Shown piece after piece: positions 43,213 to 52,945 of a stretch of DNA of 64,000 bases. Below the pieces are notes generated by a model that saw only the letters and a program-made list of their open reading frames with translations, was not told where the DNA came from and did not search any database. The position numbers and the translations under genes are program-made. Numbering within the stretch: position 1 is the first letter of the stretch; each line of letters starts with the position of its first letter. Source of the DNA: Lolium rigidum (lineage: Eukaryota > Streptophyta > Magnoliopsida > Poales > Poaceae); contig NC_061510.1 in NCBI RefSeq assembly GCF_022539505.1, positions 227,128,043-227,192,042 of the forward strand, read 5' to 3'.

Positions 43213-44549
43213 GAAAGCGCGCTCGTCGAGTTCCTCCGTGAGCACTGGGAAATCTTCGCATGGTGTCCAGCTGACATGCCAGGAGTACCCAGGGAACTTG
43301 CCAAGCACCACCTCAATTTGGATCCAGTGGCGAGACCAATCAAACAACCCTTGCGGCGTTTTTCGGAACCGAACCGCAAGGCTATGCTATCAGAAATCAA
43401 TCGACTCAGAGAAGCTGGTTTCATCAAAGAACTGCATACCGAGGCCATGTGGGTAGCTAACCCAGTGCTGGTCCCGAAGAAAAACACGAAAGTCCTTCGC
43501 ATGTGCGTCGACTTCACGTGTCTCAATAAACACTGTCCAAAGGATCACTTTCCTCTCCCAAGGATCGATCAAATTATCGACTCCATGGCAGGATGTGAAC
43601 GTCTTTCCTTCCTGGATGCATATTCTGGTTATAACTAGATCAGACTAAAAGAGGATGATGAGGTCAAAACAGCATTCATAACACCTTATGGCGTGTTTTG
43701 CTACAAAACAATGCCTTTTGGTCTGAAAAACGCGGGAGCAACATATCAGCGGATGATGCAGAAGTGTCTTGCAACAAAGATTGGCAAAAACGTACAAGTG
43801 TACATTGACGATGTCGTCATAACAACAAAGAAGGGGTCAACATTGATCGAGGATTTAAAGGAAACTTTCGACAACCTTGACAAGTTCCGCCTCAAGCTGA
43901 ACCCGACAAAGTGCTCTTTCGGCGTTCCTGCGGGAGAACTTCTCGGGTTCTTAGTTTCAGCAAGAGGAATCGAAGCTAATCCAGAGAAAATTCAAGCTAT
44001 CGTAACAATGAGGAAGCCAACAAAGTTGAAGGAGATACAACAGCTGACTGGGCGAGTCGCAGCTTTAAGCAGATTTGTCGCCAGGCTAGGAGAAAAGGCG
44101 TTGCCGTTCTACGCTTTGATCAAGCAAGGAGAGAAGTTTCAATGGAACGAAGAGGCAGACAGAGCTTTCGAGGATCTTAAGCGTACAATCTCGACACCAC
44201 CAATCTTGGTGGCGCCTAAGGAGAAGGAACCTCTCTTGTTATACATTGCAGCCACATCTCAGGTGGTCAGCACAGCACTCGTAGTCGAAAGAGAGGAAGA
44301 AGGAAAACTCCATGGAGTGCAGAGGCCAGTATATTTCATTAGTGAAGTTTTATCACCCTCGAAACAGCGGTATCCGCAGTACCAAAAGCTAGCATATGGA
44401 GTGTTTACAACCGCAAGAAAACTGCGGCACTATTTTTCAGCGCATCTGATAATAGTGGTCAATGAGGCGCCTTTATCCAATATATTAAACAATCCAGAAG
44501 CTACGGGTCGTGTCTCCCTTTGGGGAATAGAGCTTTCCCCTCGGGACAT
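43213..44549 (+). pseudogene. Tat reverse transcriptase and RNase H
   Basis: One phase throughout, with a TAG at 43636-43638. RT begins FLREHWEIFAWCPADMPG, then MCVDFTCLNKHCPKDHFPLP, FLDAYSGYN (stop) IRLKEDD, MPFGLKNAGATYQRMMQK and active site VYIDDVVITT. The RNase H part has LLLYIAATSQVVSTALV and RPVYFISEVLSPS; its usual first Asp is replaced by Ala (YIAAT), as in the degenerate ancestral RNase H of Tat elements. It is cut at 44549 by an LTR element. Confidence 0.87.
44545..44549. repeat. Target site duplication, left (GACAT)
   Basis: Five bases before the left LTR, identical to 54347-54351. Confidence 0.9.
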
Positions 44550-45947
44550 TGATACGTCCAAAACGTATCTACTTTCCCGAACACTTTTGCTATTGTTTTG
44601 CCTCTAATTTGTGTATTTTGGATGCAACTAACACGGACTAACGCTGTTTTCAGAAGAACTGTTCCGGTGTCTCGTTTTTGTGCGGAAATCCAACTTTCGG
44701 GAAAAACCTCGGGATTTTGACGAAAGGGCCTATTTTCCCGAATACCGACGGAGCCAGAAGGACAAGTAAGGTGGAGGCCCGAGGGCCCCACACCATAGGG
44801 CGGCGCGGCCCGGGGGGCCGCGCGGCCATGTGGTGTGGCCCCCTCGGCCGGCCTCCGACGCCCCCCTTCGGACTACTTATTCGCCTCGACCTAAAAACGC
44901 ACGGAGAGAAGTCGAAGTCGCCGAAACCCTCCGGAACGCCGCCACATCGCGAAACTCCGTCTCCGGGAGCCGAAGTCTCCGTTCTGGCACTCCGCCGGGA
45001 CGGGGAATTGGAGGAGATCATCACCGCCATCACCGCCAACGCCTCTCCATCAACCAGCCATGTTTCCCCCATCCATGTGTGAGTAATTCCCCCGTTGTAG
45101 GCCGAAGGGGATGGTAGGGATTGGATGAGATTGGTCATGTAATAGCATAAGATTGTTAGGGCATAGTGCCTAGTGTCCGTAGATGGTACTTTTATGATAT
45201 TGTTGCAACTTGTTATTCTTAATGCTTGTCACTAGGGCCCGAGTGCCATGATCTCAGATCTGAACATGTTATTGATTCATGAAGATATTCGTTGTTTATG
45301 ATCTTACCTGCAAGTTGTATACACATGTCGCTGTCCGGAACCAATGGCCCCGAAGTGACGAAATCGGGACAACCGGAGGGAATGGTAGCGATGTGAGGAT
45401 CACATGTGTTCACGGAGTGTTAATGCTTTGCTCCGGTACTCTATTAAAAGGAGTACCTTAATATCCAGATAGTTTCCCTTGAGGCCCGGCTGCCACCGGC
45501 TGGTAGGACAAAAGATGTTGTGCAAGTTTCTCATTGCGAGCACGTACGACTATAATTGGAACACATGCCTATTGATTGATTAGTACTTGGATACCGTTTT
45601 ATTATTATCTCGCAAATGCCCCGCTATGATTGTTACATGAGTTTCTCTCATCCATGCAACGCCCGTCATCCGTCCCCGTGCCTACGATATTTTAATCCTG
45701 CTTGTTTACTAAAATCACTACTGCTGTCTTTGTTACTCTGTCGCTTGTTATTTCACTATCGCTATCGCTATAAAACCGTTACTATCGATAAACTCTTGCG
45801 AGCAAGTCTCGTTTCCGTGTGCAGCTGAATTGACAACTCCGTCGTTAAGGCTTTCAAGTGTTCTTTGTCTCCCCTTGTGTCGAATCAATAAATTGGGTAA
45901 TACTTCCCTCGAAGACCGTTGCGATCCCCTATACTTGTGGGTCATCA
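44550..45947 (+). repeat. 5' LTR of Athila-like element
   Basis: Matches 52946-54346 over its length. Differences are not random: where the right LTR has CAG or CTG this copy often has CG, CGG, CCG or CTCG. A GC-rich stem (CCACACCA with TGGTGTGG) lies at about 44787-44838. Confidence 0.92.
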
Positions 45948-45958
45948 AGACTATTTTC

Positions 45959-45976
45959 CGGCGCCGTTGCCGGGGA
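45959..45976 (+). other. Primer-binding site, tRNA-Asp type
   Basis: CGGCGCCGTTGCCGGGGA, 11 bases after the LTR; one base different from the intact site at 58720. Confidence 0.8.
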
Positions 45977-46134
45977 GCATAGCTTTATTTGGAAGTTCAC
46001 TTGGATTGATATTGTTCGCTGCAAATTCTCCATCATGGGTAAACCTCGCGATACTAAGGTCGCTATATTACCATCCACTACAAGAAAAGGTACAACTCGA
46101 GTACCTCTGTCGCTCTTGATTCACCATCTCGTGA

Positions 46135-46452
46135 TTGATAAACTTGTTTCACCGCCACATGCTTCAAATGCTCGGTACTTCTGCTGAATCTGAAAACTCT
46201 CATAATACTGATAATATTTCTGCTGTGCTTGATGATAGTGGTTCATTGGGAACTTTTCTAGATGCTACAATTGCTAGGTCTAGACAAATTGAAAATACTG
46301 AAACTCCTGATGTTGCTACACCTGTTAATTCACCTGAACTTGAATACTTTAGTGATGATCTTGATGAAGATTATGTGGAACTTGATGATGATTTTATTGA
46401 AAAATGCCATGCTACTACTGATGCAAGAAAAATTAAAAAGTTGCTTGCGTGA
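46135..46452 (+). pseudogene. Athila-like gag, N-terminal part
   Basis: 105 residues, acidic, with a repeated ELEYFSDDLDEDYVELDDD segment, ending at a TGA after KIKKLLA. The next 280 bases (46453-46735) contain pieces such as SLDLSHIAIVEKTPFCGT in other frames, so gag is broken here. The most likely start is further upstream, near 46034 (ATGGGTAAACCTCGC). Confidence 0.55.
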
Positions 46453-46735
46453 ACATACTCGTTAGATATAAACTGTCTCCCGATCCTAAATTTGCCACAT
46501 CTCCTATAAACATTAGGGATAAAGATTATGATTTTTCTCTTGATCTATCTCATATAGCTATTGTTGAGAAAACACCTTTTTGTGGTACTGAAAAAGAAAG
46601 TGCTCGTTGAACACATGATCGAGTTATCTACTTTGAGTAGCTTGTTTTCTCGATGATGTTAAGAAGCGTACTTACTTTGTTGCTAAAATCTTTCCATTCT
46701 CATTAAAGGATGACGCTAAAACTTGGTATAATAGT

Positions 46736-47719
46736 TTGCCACCTAGTTCTATTAAAAGTCCAAAAGAATTGCTTAATGTTTTCTTCCGGAAATACTTTCC
46801 CGCTAGTGCTCAACATGTCGCTTTGCGGAGAGTTTATAATTTTGATCGGGGAGATGGAGAGAAATTACCCGAGGCTTGGGCGAGATTTTGCTCTCTTATT
46901 AGAGCTTTGCTCGACCATGATTTGGAAAAGCATGATTTACTTGATATATTTTATAGTGGACTAACCATTGAGTCTAGGGCATACCCGGATAGTTGTGCTT
47001 GGTTGTGTTTTCGGAAAAGAACTCCGGACGAAGCTGAAGAATTATTGGCTAAAATAGGCCGGAATTATGATGATTGGACTATGTCTGAACCAACTCCAAC
47101 GCCAATAGTGAAGAAGAGGGGTTTAATTAAATTGAATGATGAAGATATGAGGGAAGGCAAGAAGTCTCTCAAGGAGAAAGGTATTAAATCTGAAGATGTG
47201 AAGAATCTACCTCCCATAGAAGATATATGTGAGATAATTCCCCCTTCATCCATGATTGAGGTAAACTCCCTTCGACGCTTTACTAGGGAAGATATTCCGT
47301 ATTCAAAACCTCCTGCGCAATGCTTAGATGAGTTTGATAATTATATTGTTAAGCAAGAAAATTTTAATATGAGAGTAGAGAATCATCTAATGGAAAATTC
47401 TCAAGCTATTAGTGAATTGCATGATATTGTGGAGAGAACCTCCAATGATGTTAAGATGCTTGTTAAACATTTTCATATGGTTCACACTCAAATTGATCAA
47501 CTCACTAAAGTGCAAAATGACTTGCTAGGAAATAATTCTAAAGAAAAACATGCTTATAAAGTAACAACTAGAGGTGGTGTCTCTACCCAGGATCCTCTAT
47601 ATCCTGAAGGGCATCCCAAAAGAATTGAACAAGATTCTCAACACATTGAAATTAGTGCTCCATCTAAGAAAAAGAAAAAGAAACATAAGAATGTTGTAGA
47701 ATCCTCTCGAACCTGCTAA
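46736..47719 (+). CDS. Athila-like gag, capsid part
   Basis: 327 residues. KSPKELLNVFFRKYFPAS, FDRGDGEKLPEAWARFCSLI and LLDIFYSGLTIESR form the Retrotrans_gag capsid signature of Athila elements. Residues about 215-260 are a predicted coiled coil (MENSQAISELHDIVERT). It ends in a lysine run after KKKKKKHKN and a stop. The frame is open slightly upstream of the ATG given. Confidence 0.8.
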   Translation: MPPSSIKSPKELLNVFFRKYFPASAQHVALRRVYNFDRGDGEKLPEAWARFCSLIRALLDHDLEKHDLLDIFYSGLTIESRAYPDSCAWLCFRKRTPDEAEELLAKIGRNYDDWTMSEPTPTPIVKKRGLIKLNDEDMREGKKSLKEKGIKSEDVKNLPPIEDICEIIPPSSMIEVNSLRRFTREDIPYSKPPAQCLDEFDNYIVKQENFNMRVENHLMENSQAISELHDIVERTSNDVKMLVKHFHMVHTQIDQLTKVQNDLLGNNSKEKHAYKVTTRGGVSTQDPLYPEGHPKRIEQDSQHIEISAPSKKKKKKHKNVVESSRTC

Positions 47720-47744
47720 TTATCCTAATAGTATTTCTATTTCG

Positions 47745-48425
47745 ATGCTTGAAACCGAAAGTGGTAATGAACATGATAAAGATAATGATAAGAATGATAC
47801 TCCCGATAAAGAAGAGGTTGAAAAAGAACCCGAAAAGCATGCTAAAAATAAAAAGTATACTAAAGAAGATTTTATTGCTGAGAAACATGGTAATGAAAGA
47901 GAACCTTGGGTGCAAAAGCAAATGCCTTTTCCTGCTAAGAAACTAAAATCAAAGGAAGAAGAACACTATAATAAATTTCGTGATTGGATGAAACCTTTAT
48001 TCTTGCAAATCCCTTTGACCGATGCTATTAAATTGCCTCCTTATTCAAAGTATATGAAAGATATTGTTACTAACAAAAGGAAAATCCCCAATGAGGAAAT
48101 TTCCACTATGCTTGCTAATTACTCTTTCAATGGCAAAGTTCCAAAGAAGTTGGGCGACCCAGGTATACCTACTATTCCTTGTTCTATTAAGAATAATTAT
48201 GTTAAAACTGCTCTATGTGACTTGGGCGCCGGTGTTAGTGTTATGCCTTTTTCTCTATACAAGAGACTTTACTTAGATAAGTTGATACCTACTGATATAT
48301 CTTTGCAAATGGCTGATAAATCTACTGCTATTCCTGTTGGTATATGTGAGGATGTTCCTGTTCAAGTTACTAATAATCGCTTGATATTAACTCGATTTTG
48401 TTGTGTTGGAAATGCCCGAAGATGA
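47745..48425 (+). CDS. Athila-like gag end and protease
   Basis: 226 residues: charged linker, then VQKQMPFPAKKLK, a conserved region before protease, and the retropepsin-like active site CDLGAGVSVMPFSLYK with the catalytic Asp at 48219-48221. Leu replaces the Thr/Ser after Asp, a common Athila variant (compare CDIGA at 60003). A frameshift near 48395 moves the C-terminal part into the next frame. Confidence 0.78.
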   Translation: MLETESGNEHDKDNDKNDTPDKEEVEKEPEKHAKNKKYTKEDFIAEKHGNEREPWVQKQMPFPAKKLKSKEEEHYNKFRDWMKPLFLQIPLTDAIKLPPYSKYMKDIVTNKRKIPNEEISTMLANYSFNGKVPKKLGDPGIPTIPCSIKNNYVKTALCDLGAGVSVMPFSLYKRLYLDKLIPTDISLQMADKSTAIPVGICEDVPVQVTNNRLILTRFCCVGNARR

Positions 48426-48693
48426 TAATATGTCTATTATTCTTGGGAGACCTTTTCTTAACACCGCAGGGGCTGTTATTGATTGCAATAAAGGAAAGGT
48501 TACTTTCAATGTTGACGATAAGGAACACACCGTCTATTTCCCCAAGAGGATTGAAAAAGCGTGCGGAGTTAATACAATTTCTCATGTGAGAACTATCAAA
48601 GTGGGAACTATCGATTGTCCCATATATGAGCCTAAAGAAGAATATCAAACTCTTGTGATTGGATCCATATCAATACAATTCAAGGTAACATGA
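48403..48693 (+). pseudogene. Athila-like protease C-terminal part
   Basis: Continues protease after the frameshift: MSIILGRPFLNTAGAVIDCN, the conserved end of the Athila protease, then a tail and stop at 48691. Pol would normally follow, but the sequence turns into noncoding DNA, so the pol genes have been lost. Confidence 0.75.
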
Positions 48694-49475
48694 TTGATTT
48701 GAGGTTTATTTCTTCATATGCTATGTAAAATTTATTTGGTGGCAAGACTTGATCAACCTTGTTAACAAATACCTTTTATATGCATAGAGGAGGTAAACAA
48801 CATCTCTTTCTTCCTCCACTTGCTTTAGTTGCTGTAGCATTTTTAATTTGCAAAGTTTCTTAGTTGATTTGAGATTTCAAAAATTTTCCTGGCCGATAAT
48901 AATAAACTTAATACCCAGAAATGTGCATTTTTCAAAGTTTTCAAAAATTCGCGAAAATTGTACCGTTGGTCCTATTTTTCGACGAGGCACCTGGGAGCAC
49001 CAGAGGATGACCTGTGGGGCATCACAGGGTGCCACACCACAGGCCGGCGCGGCCAAGGAGGAGGGCGCGCCACCATGTGGTGTGGGCCCCTCCTTGCCCC
49101 ACTATCTCATCTCTTTCTCCCAGCATCTTCTCTCTCCCGAAAAAACTCGAACCAACTTTCTCTCACTCGCGTTTTTGCTCAAGAGCTCAGGATTTTTCGA
49201 TCTCTTTGCTCAGCCCAGATTTCTGTCTGAAATTTGGCACATTTGCTCTCCGGTATGTGACTCCTTCGATTATCCAAATAGAATTTTGTTTGGTTGAGTA
49301 TATCTTGAATATTTTGCTGCTGTAGGTAACATGTTTAGTGAGCTTGCATGCTTGTTCTAAGTGGTAGAAACTAGTTTTGGTGCATGATTAGTACTCTAGC
49401 AAGTTCCTATGGTAGTTTCCCTCAATTATATGTCACCAAATCAAGTTTTATATTGTTTGTTGAAAATTTCAGAAA
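48694..49475 (+). other. Noncoding stretch replacing pol
   Basis: No RT, RNase H or integrase motif in any frame. It contains a GC-rich stem (CCACACCA at 49032 with TGGTGTGG at 49078) like that in the LTRs, a leader-like ACCATGTGGTG segment, and AT-rich sequence leading to the next ORF. It may be the promoter and leader of that ORF. Confidence 0.55.
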
Positions 49476-49679
49476 ATGAAGAAGTTCAAATTTGGAGAAT
49501 TGTTCAAGAAAGGAACAACCAACACCGGGAGGCCTTCTAGGACCGCCACCCAAATTAGGCGGTCATACAATGAGGACATCATCGCGCCTAGCTTCGCGCC
49601 CGAAGAGGACAATGGGGCTCCTAATGCTTCATCCTTCCCATGTTATGATTTTCTGACAAATGCAGGGATACTTGGATGA
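49476..49679 (+). pseudogene. Athila extra ORF, N-terminal part
   Basis: Begins MKKFKFGELFKKGTTNTGRP, basic, then an acidic-aromatic segment. A frameshift near 49665 separates it from the rest at 49660-49800. It is the start of the ORF described in the next entry. Confidence 0.5.
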
Positions 49680-49720
49680 TTTCTTCACCCTTGTCAACAG
49701 GGCGGGCTTAACCACCTACG

Positions 49721-50224
49721 TTGGAGATGAAAGGGAGCAATACTACATGCTCACCAAAATTTTTGTCGAGAGCTTCAAGTTCCAAAACACGGAATATAAT
49801 CCGACAGGTTGCATTCAAGATCTATGGTACTCCTGTTACTATGGAATTGGAAGAATTTTGTCGTGCATTGGATATTGCCCCTGTAGGTACAGCAAGGAGG
49901 ATCGATAACAACCCTCGGGACTTGTTGGAGCTCTATCGAGGGATCACCAATGATGACTGTCGCACCATTCAGCGGGGCAAGATAAGGAACATTCAACTCC
50001 CCGCCATTAAATATTTTGCATATTACGTTGCCACTAGCATACTTGGTAGGGAGAACACTAGCAATATTTCTAGTTACCATCTTGCTTTCTTGAATATTGC
50101 ACTTACTGGACGGACATCTTATCATCTTGGTTCTCTTATTGCTCGCCGCTTGTCTACCAAGGGGCCTATTTTTGGAGGAACTATTGCACCTGCGCATTTT
50201 AACACATTTAGAGCTTCCTATTGA
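49721..50224 (+). CDS. Athila extra ORF, conserved core
   Basis: Core segments VAFKIYGTPVTMELEEFCRA, LLELYRGITNDDCRTIQRG, IRNIQLPAIKYFAYYVATSI and YHLGSLIARRL resemble the protein encoded by the additional ORF of Athila-group elements (Pfam ATHILA family), known in plants but without assigned activity. Its position after gag-protease and before the 3' region corresponds to the env-like slot. Frame broken at both ends: residues before about 49780 belong to another frame (FFTLVNRAGLTTYVGDE at 49680) and the continuation is at 50205. Confidence 0.6.
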   Translation: MEMKGSNTTCSPKFLSRASSSKTRNIIRQVAFKIYGTPVTMELEEFCRALDIAPVGTARRIDNNPRDLLELYRGITNDDCRTIQRGKIRNIQLPAIKYFAYYVATSILGRENTSNISSYHLAFLNIALTGRTSYHLGSLIARRLSTKGPIFGGTIAPAHFNTFRASY

Positions 50225-50597
50225 TCCTAATGATGTGCCATTAACCCCTAGGAGGCTTGATATCATTGCTATGAAAAGCCATCAATTTGTTACCACCGAA
50301 TCTACTTTAGATAATATGGCCTATAGAATGTTGTTTGCTGACGGGGATGAGAAAGAAATCCCTCTTCCCCAGCCAGGTTTGTTCGATATTGACAGGCAAC
50401 CATGGTTGCGCACTAAGGAGGAGGTGGATGAACATATGAAGATACAAGATTTCCACCAGCAGCATGATTCCGAGGACGCCGAGCCCTCCTACGACTACAC
50501 CATCACGTATCCGGGTGCTTCTTCTAGCACATACCCGGAATATGATCCATCTTCGTCGTACCACGGAGATACTACCTCATGGTCTCGATGGGATTGA
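50205..50597 (+). CDS. Athila extra ORF, C-terminal part
   Basis: The open frame extends left to 50097, but the informative part starts near 50205: LELPIDPNDVPLTPRRLDII, then FVTTESTLDNMAYRML and a tyrosine/serine-rich tail (YPGASSSTYPEYDPSSSYHG) ending at a stop. It continues the core ORF after a frame change. The tail has no recognised domain. Confidence 0.55.
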   Translation, partial: HLELPIDPNDVPLTPRRLDIIAMKSHQFVTTESTLDNMAYRMLFADGDEKEIPLPQPGLFDIDRQPWLRTKEEVDEHMKIQDFHQQHDSEDAEPSYDYTITYPGASSSTYPEYDPSSSYHGDTTSWSRWD

Positions 50598-52078
50598 ACT
50601 CCACTTAGGCCAAAAGCCTAAGCTTGGGGGGAGGTATACCGGCATCACTCATTCTTTGCATATTATGATTGCTGGATACTTGTATATACTTGTTTAGTCT
50701 CTTTGAGTGGTTTTCTAATGAGAGGAAGATGATATTTGGGGAAGTGCTGCCTGAAAACAGATTCTGGGCTGTTACCGTAAAAATTCGTGCGCACAGCCAG
50801 AACGTTATTTTGCGAAGCCAATTTTTGTGCATGTTCCCCAGGTTGTTATCTAACTTTCATTAGTTGAACACTTTTTGAACTGACCAACGTAAGATTTTTG
50901 TAAAAATCGATTTCTGTACTGCTGTCAGGATTTGGCAGATTTCTGCCATCTCGCTTTTCTGTGTTTCTTTTAGTTTGCTATTTCTTGTTTCCACTTTGTT
51001 TCTTTCCCAAAACACAAAAAGACCAAAAATATTTCTGTTGTTTCTCTTCACCATTTGTTTATCTTGTTTTTTTTGCATTTGTTTCACTTTATTTGCTATT
51101 GCTAGTTTGCCATAAGAAAACCCAAAAAGATTTTGCTTTGTTTGCTTGTTTCCTTTTGTTCTTGTTCTCAAATTCGAAAACACCAAAAATATTTGCTGTT
51201 CTTCTTTGGTTTGTAAAGTTCGTTATGAGTTCAATGGTATTCGGTGGCTGGAGCGTGGTTTTCATTTCATATTATCCAAGCGACACAAGTGAAAAGGCAA
51301 TAATGACGATCTACGACAATCTGATTGTGGTGAGAGGATGGTATGAACTCTATTTGTTTTCATTTTTGTACATATACTCATCCATGTGAGCATGCTTAGT
51401 TGGTTCATGTGAGGTATATGTCATTTAAGAAAGTCTAGTAGTTCATGATCTCTCATGATTAGCTCCAATTTATTAATATGAGTAGCATGTCATGGATGTT
51501 TGCTTGCATTGTTTTATTCATAAGTAAGTATGGCATTGTGGTATCCTCCTCTGAATAATTCATTTATATCGACTTGGCACATGCTCACGCATGCATATGA
51601 CTGAACAAAAGTCCATTAAGCCTCAATGATTTACATTGCTTCAGAGTTCTTGTATCACTTTTATACCTCAGTTAATTTATTTTGCCGCAAGCATGATTAT
51701 GACAGTTACTGCTCTCTTGATTTGTCGCTCCCTAGTCTTTTTTGCTAGCCTTCACTTGTACTGAGCGGGAACGCTGCTCGTGCCTCCAAACACATGAAAA
51801 CCAAGTTATTCCAAAGTGTCCACCATAAATACCTATGCATGGCATTTCAAACCATTCCAAGTAAATTCTCATGCGCTACCTTTAAAACCTTCAAAATGCT
51901 TCTTAATTTGTGTTAATGTTTCATAGCTCATGAGGAAGTATGTGGTGTTTAGCTTTCAACCTTGTCATTTACTTTTGACGGACTCTCATATGGAATAGTG
52001 GCACATCCGCTTGTCCAATAATTTTGCAAAAAGAGCCGGCAATGGGATTCCCGAGTCCCGAATTAATTAACTTAAATA

Positions 52079-52166
52079 GACACTCCTCCATGGTTTGTGA
52101 TTGTTGGACGGCACCCGAAGGATTCGGTTAGCCATGGCTTGTGTAAGCAAAGGTTGGGGGAGTGTC
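52079..52166 (+). ncRNA. Putative structured RNA cassette, copy 2
   Basis: Arms GACACTCCTCC and GGGGGAGTGTC pair with one G-U. Inner helices CCGAA-gga-TTCGG, ATGG/CCAT and GCTT-gtgt-AAGC are present. Sequence between the arms is closely related to 19424-19512. Confidence 0.45.
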
Positions 52167-52193
52167 ATCATCATAATAAAACTAAACTAAAAA

Positions 52194-52280
52194 GGCACTC
52201 CTTCATGGTATGTGATTGTTGGCGGGCACCCGAGGATTCGGTTAGCCATGGTTTGTGTAAGAAAGGTTGGAAGGAGTGCC
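52194..52280 (+). ncRNA. Putative structured RNA cassette, copy 3
   Basis: Arms GGCACTCCTTC and GAAGGAGTGCC are perfectly complementary. The second base pair is G-C here but A-U in the other two copies, a compensatory change. CCGA-ggat-TCGG is kept; the GCTT-gtgt-AAGC helix is weakened to GTTT-gtgt-AAGA. Confidence 0.45.
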
Positions 52281-52930
52281 ACATAAAAATGCAAATAATT
52301 CATGGGAGCCGCTCTTGAAAGTCCGGTTGGCGAGGTAGTTGGTGTACCCATTACCATTCGTTGACAACAACAAACACCTCTCAAAATAATTTTACTCCTG
52401 CTTTACAAATGAAAAGCTCTAGCGCATGTTAATCCCTGCTTCCCTCTACGAAGGGTCAATCTTTTACTTTTATGTTGTGTCTCCATTATTTCTTTGAGCA
52501 CTTTCTTGAGAGCACAACTGTCATTCTTAGTATAATATGCTTGTCTCAAAATATGATTGATTGTGGTATAACTTTGATGCTTTTATCTTTGACAATCACT
52601 ACTTCTAGTCTTTCTATGAACTCCAGAGGTGCCCGGGCCTTTATGTTTTGCCAATCAAATACAGGCAAGCGAGATACCACTTTATCATACTCTCTTATGA
52701 ACATTGCAATCCTGCTTATATACATGATTCATGATGCTTATTGTTAATTGTTGGTACCTCTTCATGATTGACATAGCTGTTAGATGATCTTATTTGCATG
52801 TACCTTATTATGAACTGCTCAAGTATTAGCCATATCATGAGAATATATACATCATATGAGCAAATGTGTTCGTGAAAGTTCTTTTATCGCTCAGTTGTTA
52901 ACTGAATTGCTTGAGGACAAGCAATAAGCT

Positions 52931-52944
52931 AAGCTTGGGGGGAG
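52931..52944 (+). other. Polypurine tract before 3' LTR
   Basis: AAGCTTGGGGGGAG, one base before the 3' LTR at 52946. Confidence 0.75.
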
Positions 52945-52945
52945 T

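Larger units (their letters stand above)
50598..52930 (+). other. 3' noncoding region of Athila-like element
   Basis: No credible gene. Contains a short TTGTTTT-rich block (50950-51210), a segment similar to 19000-19700 of the other Athila-like element, and two inverted-arm cassettes at 52079 and 52194. Confidence 0.6.

Noticed and set aside
52079..52280. CRISPR-like or satellite repeat array
   Set aside because: Only two adjacent units, with inverted arms and a third copy in another element; this fits a structured element, not a spacer-repeat array.
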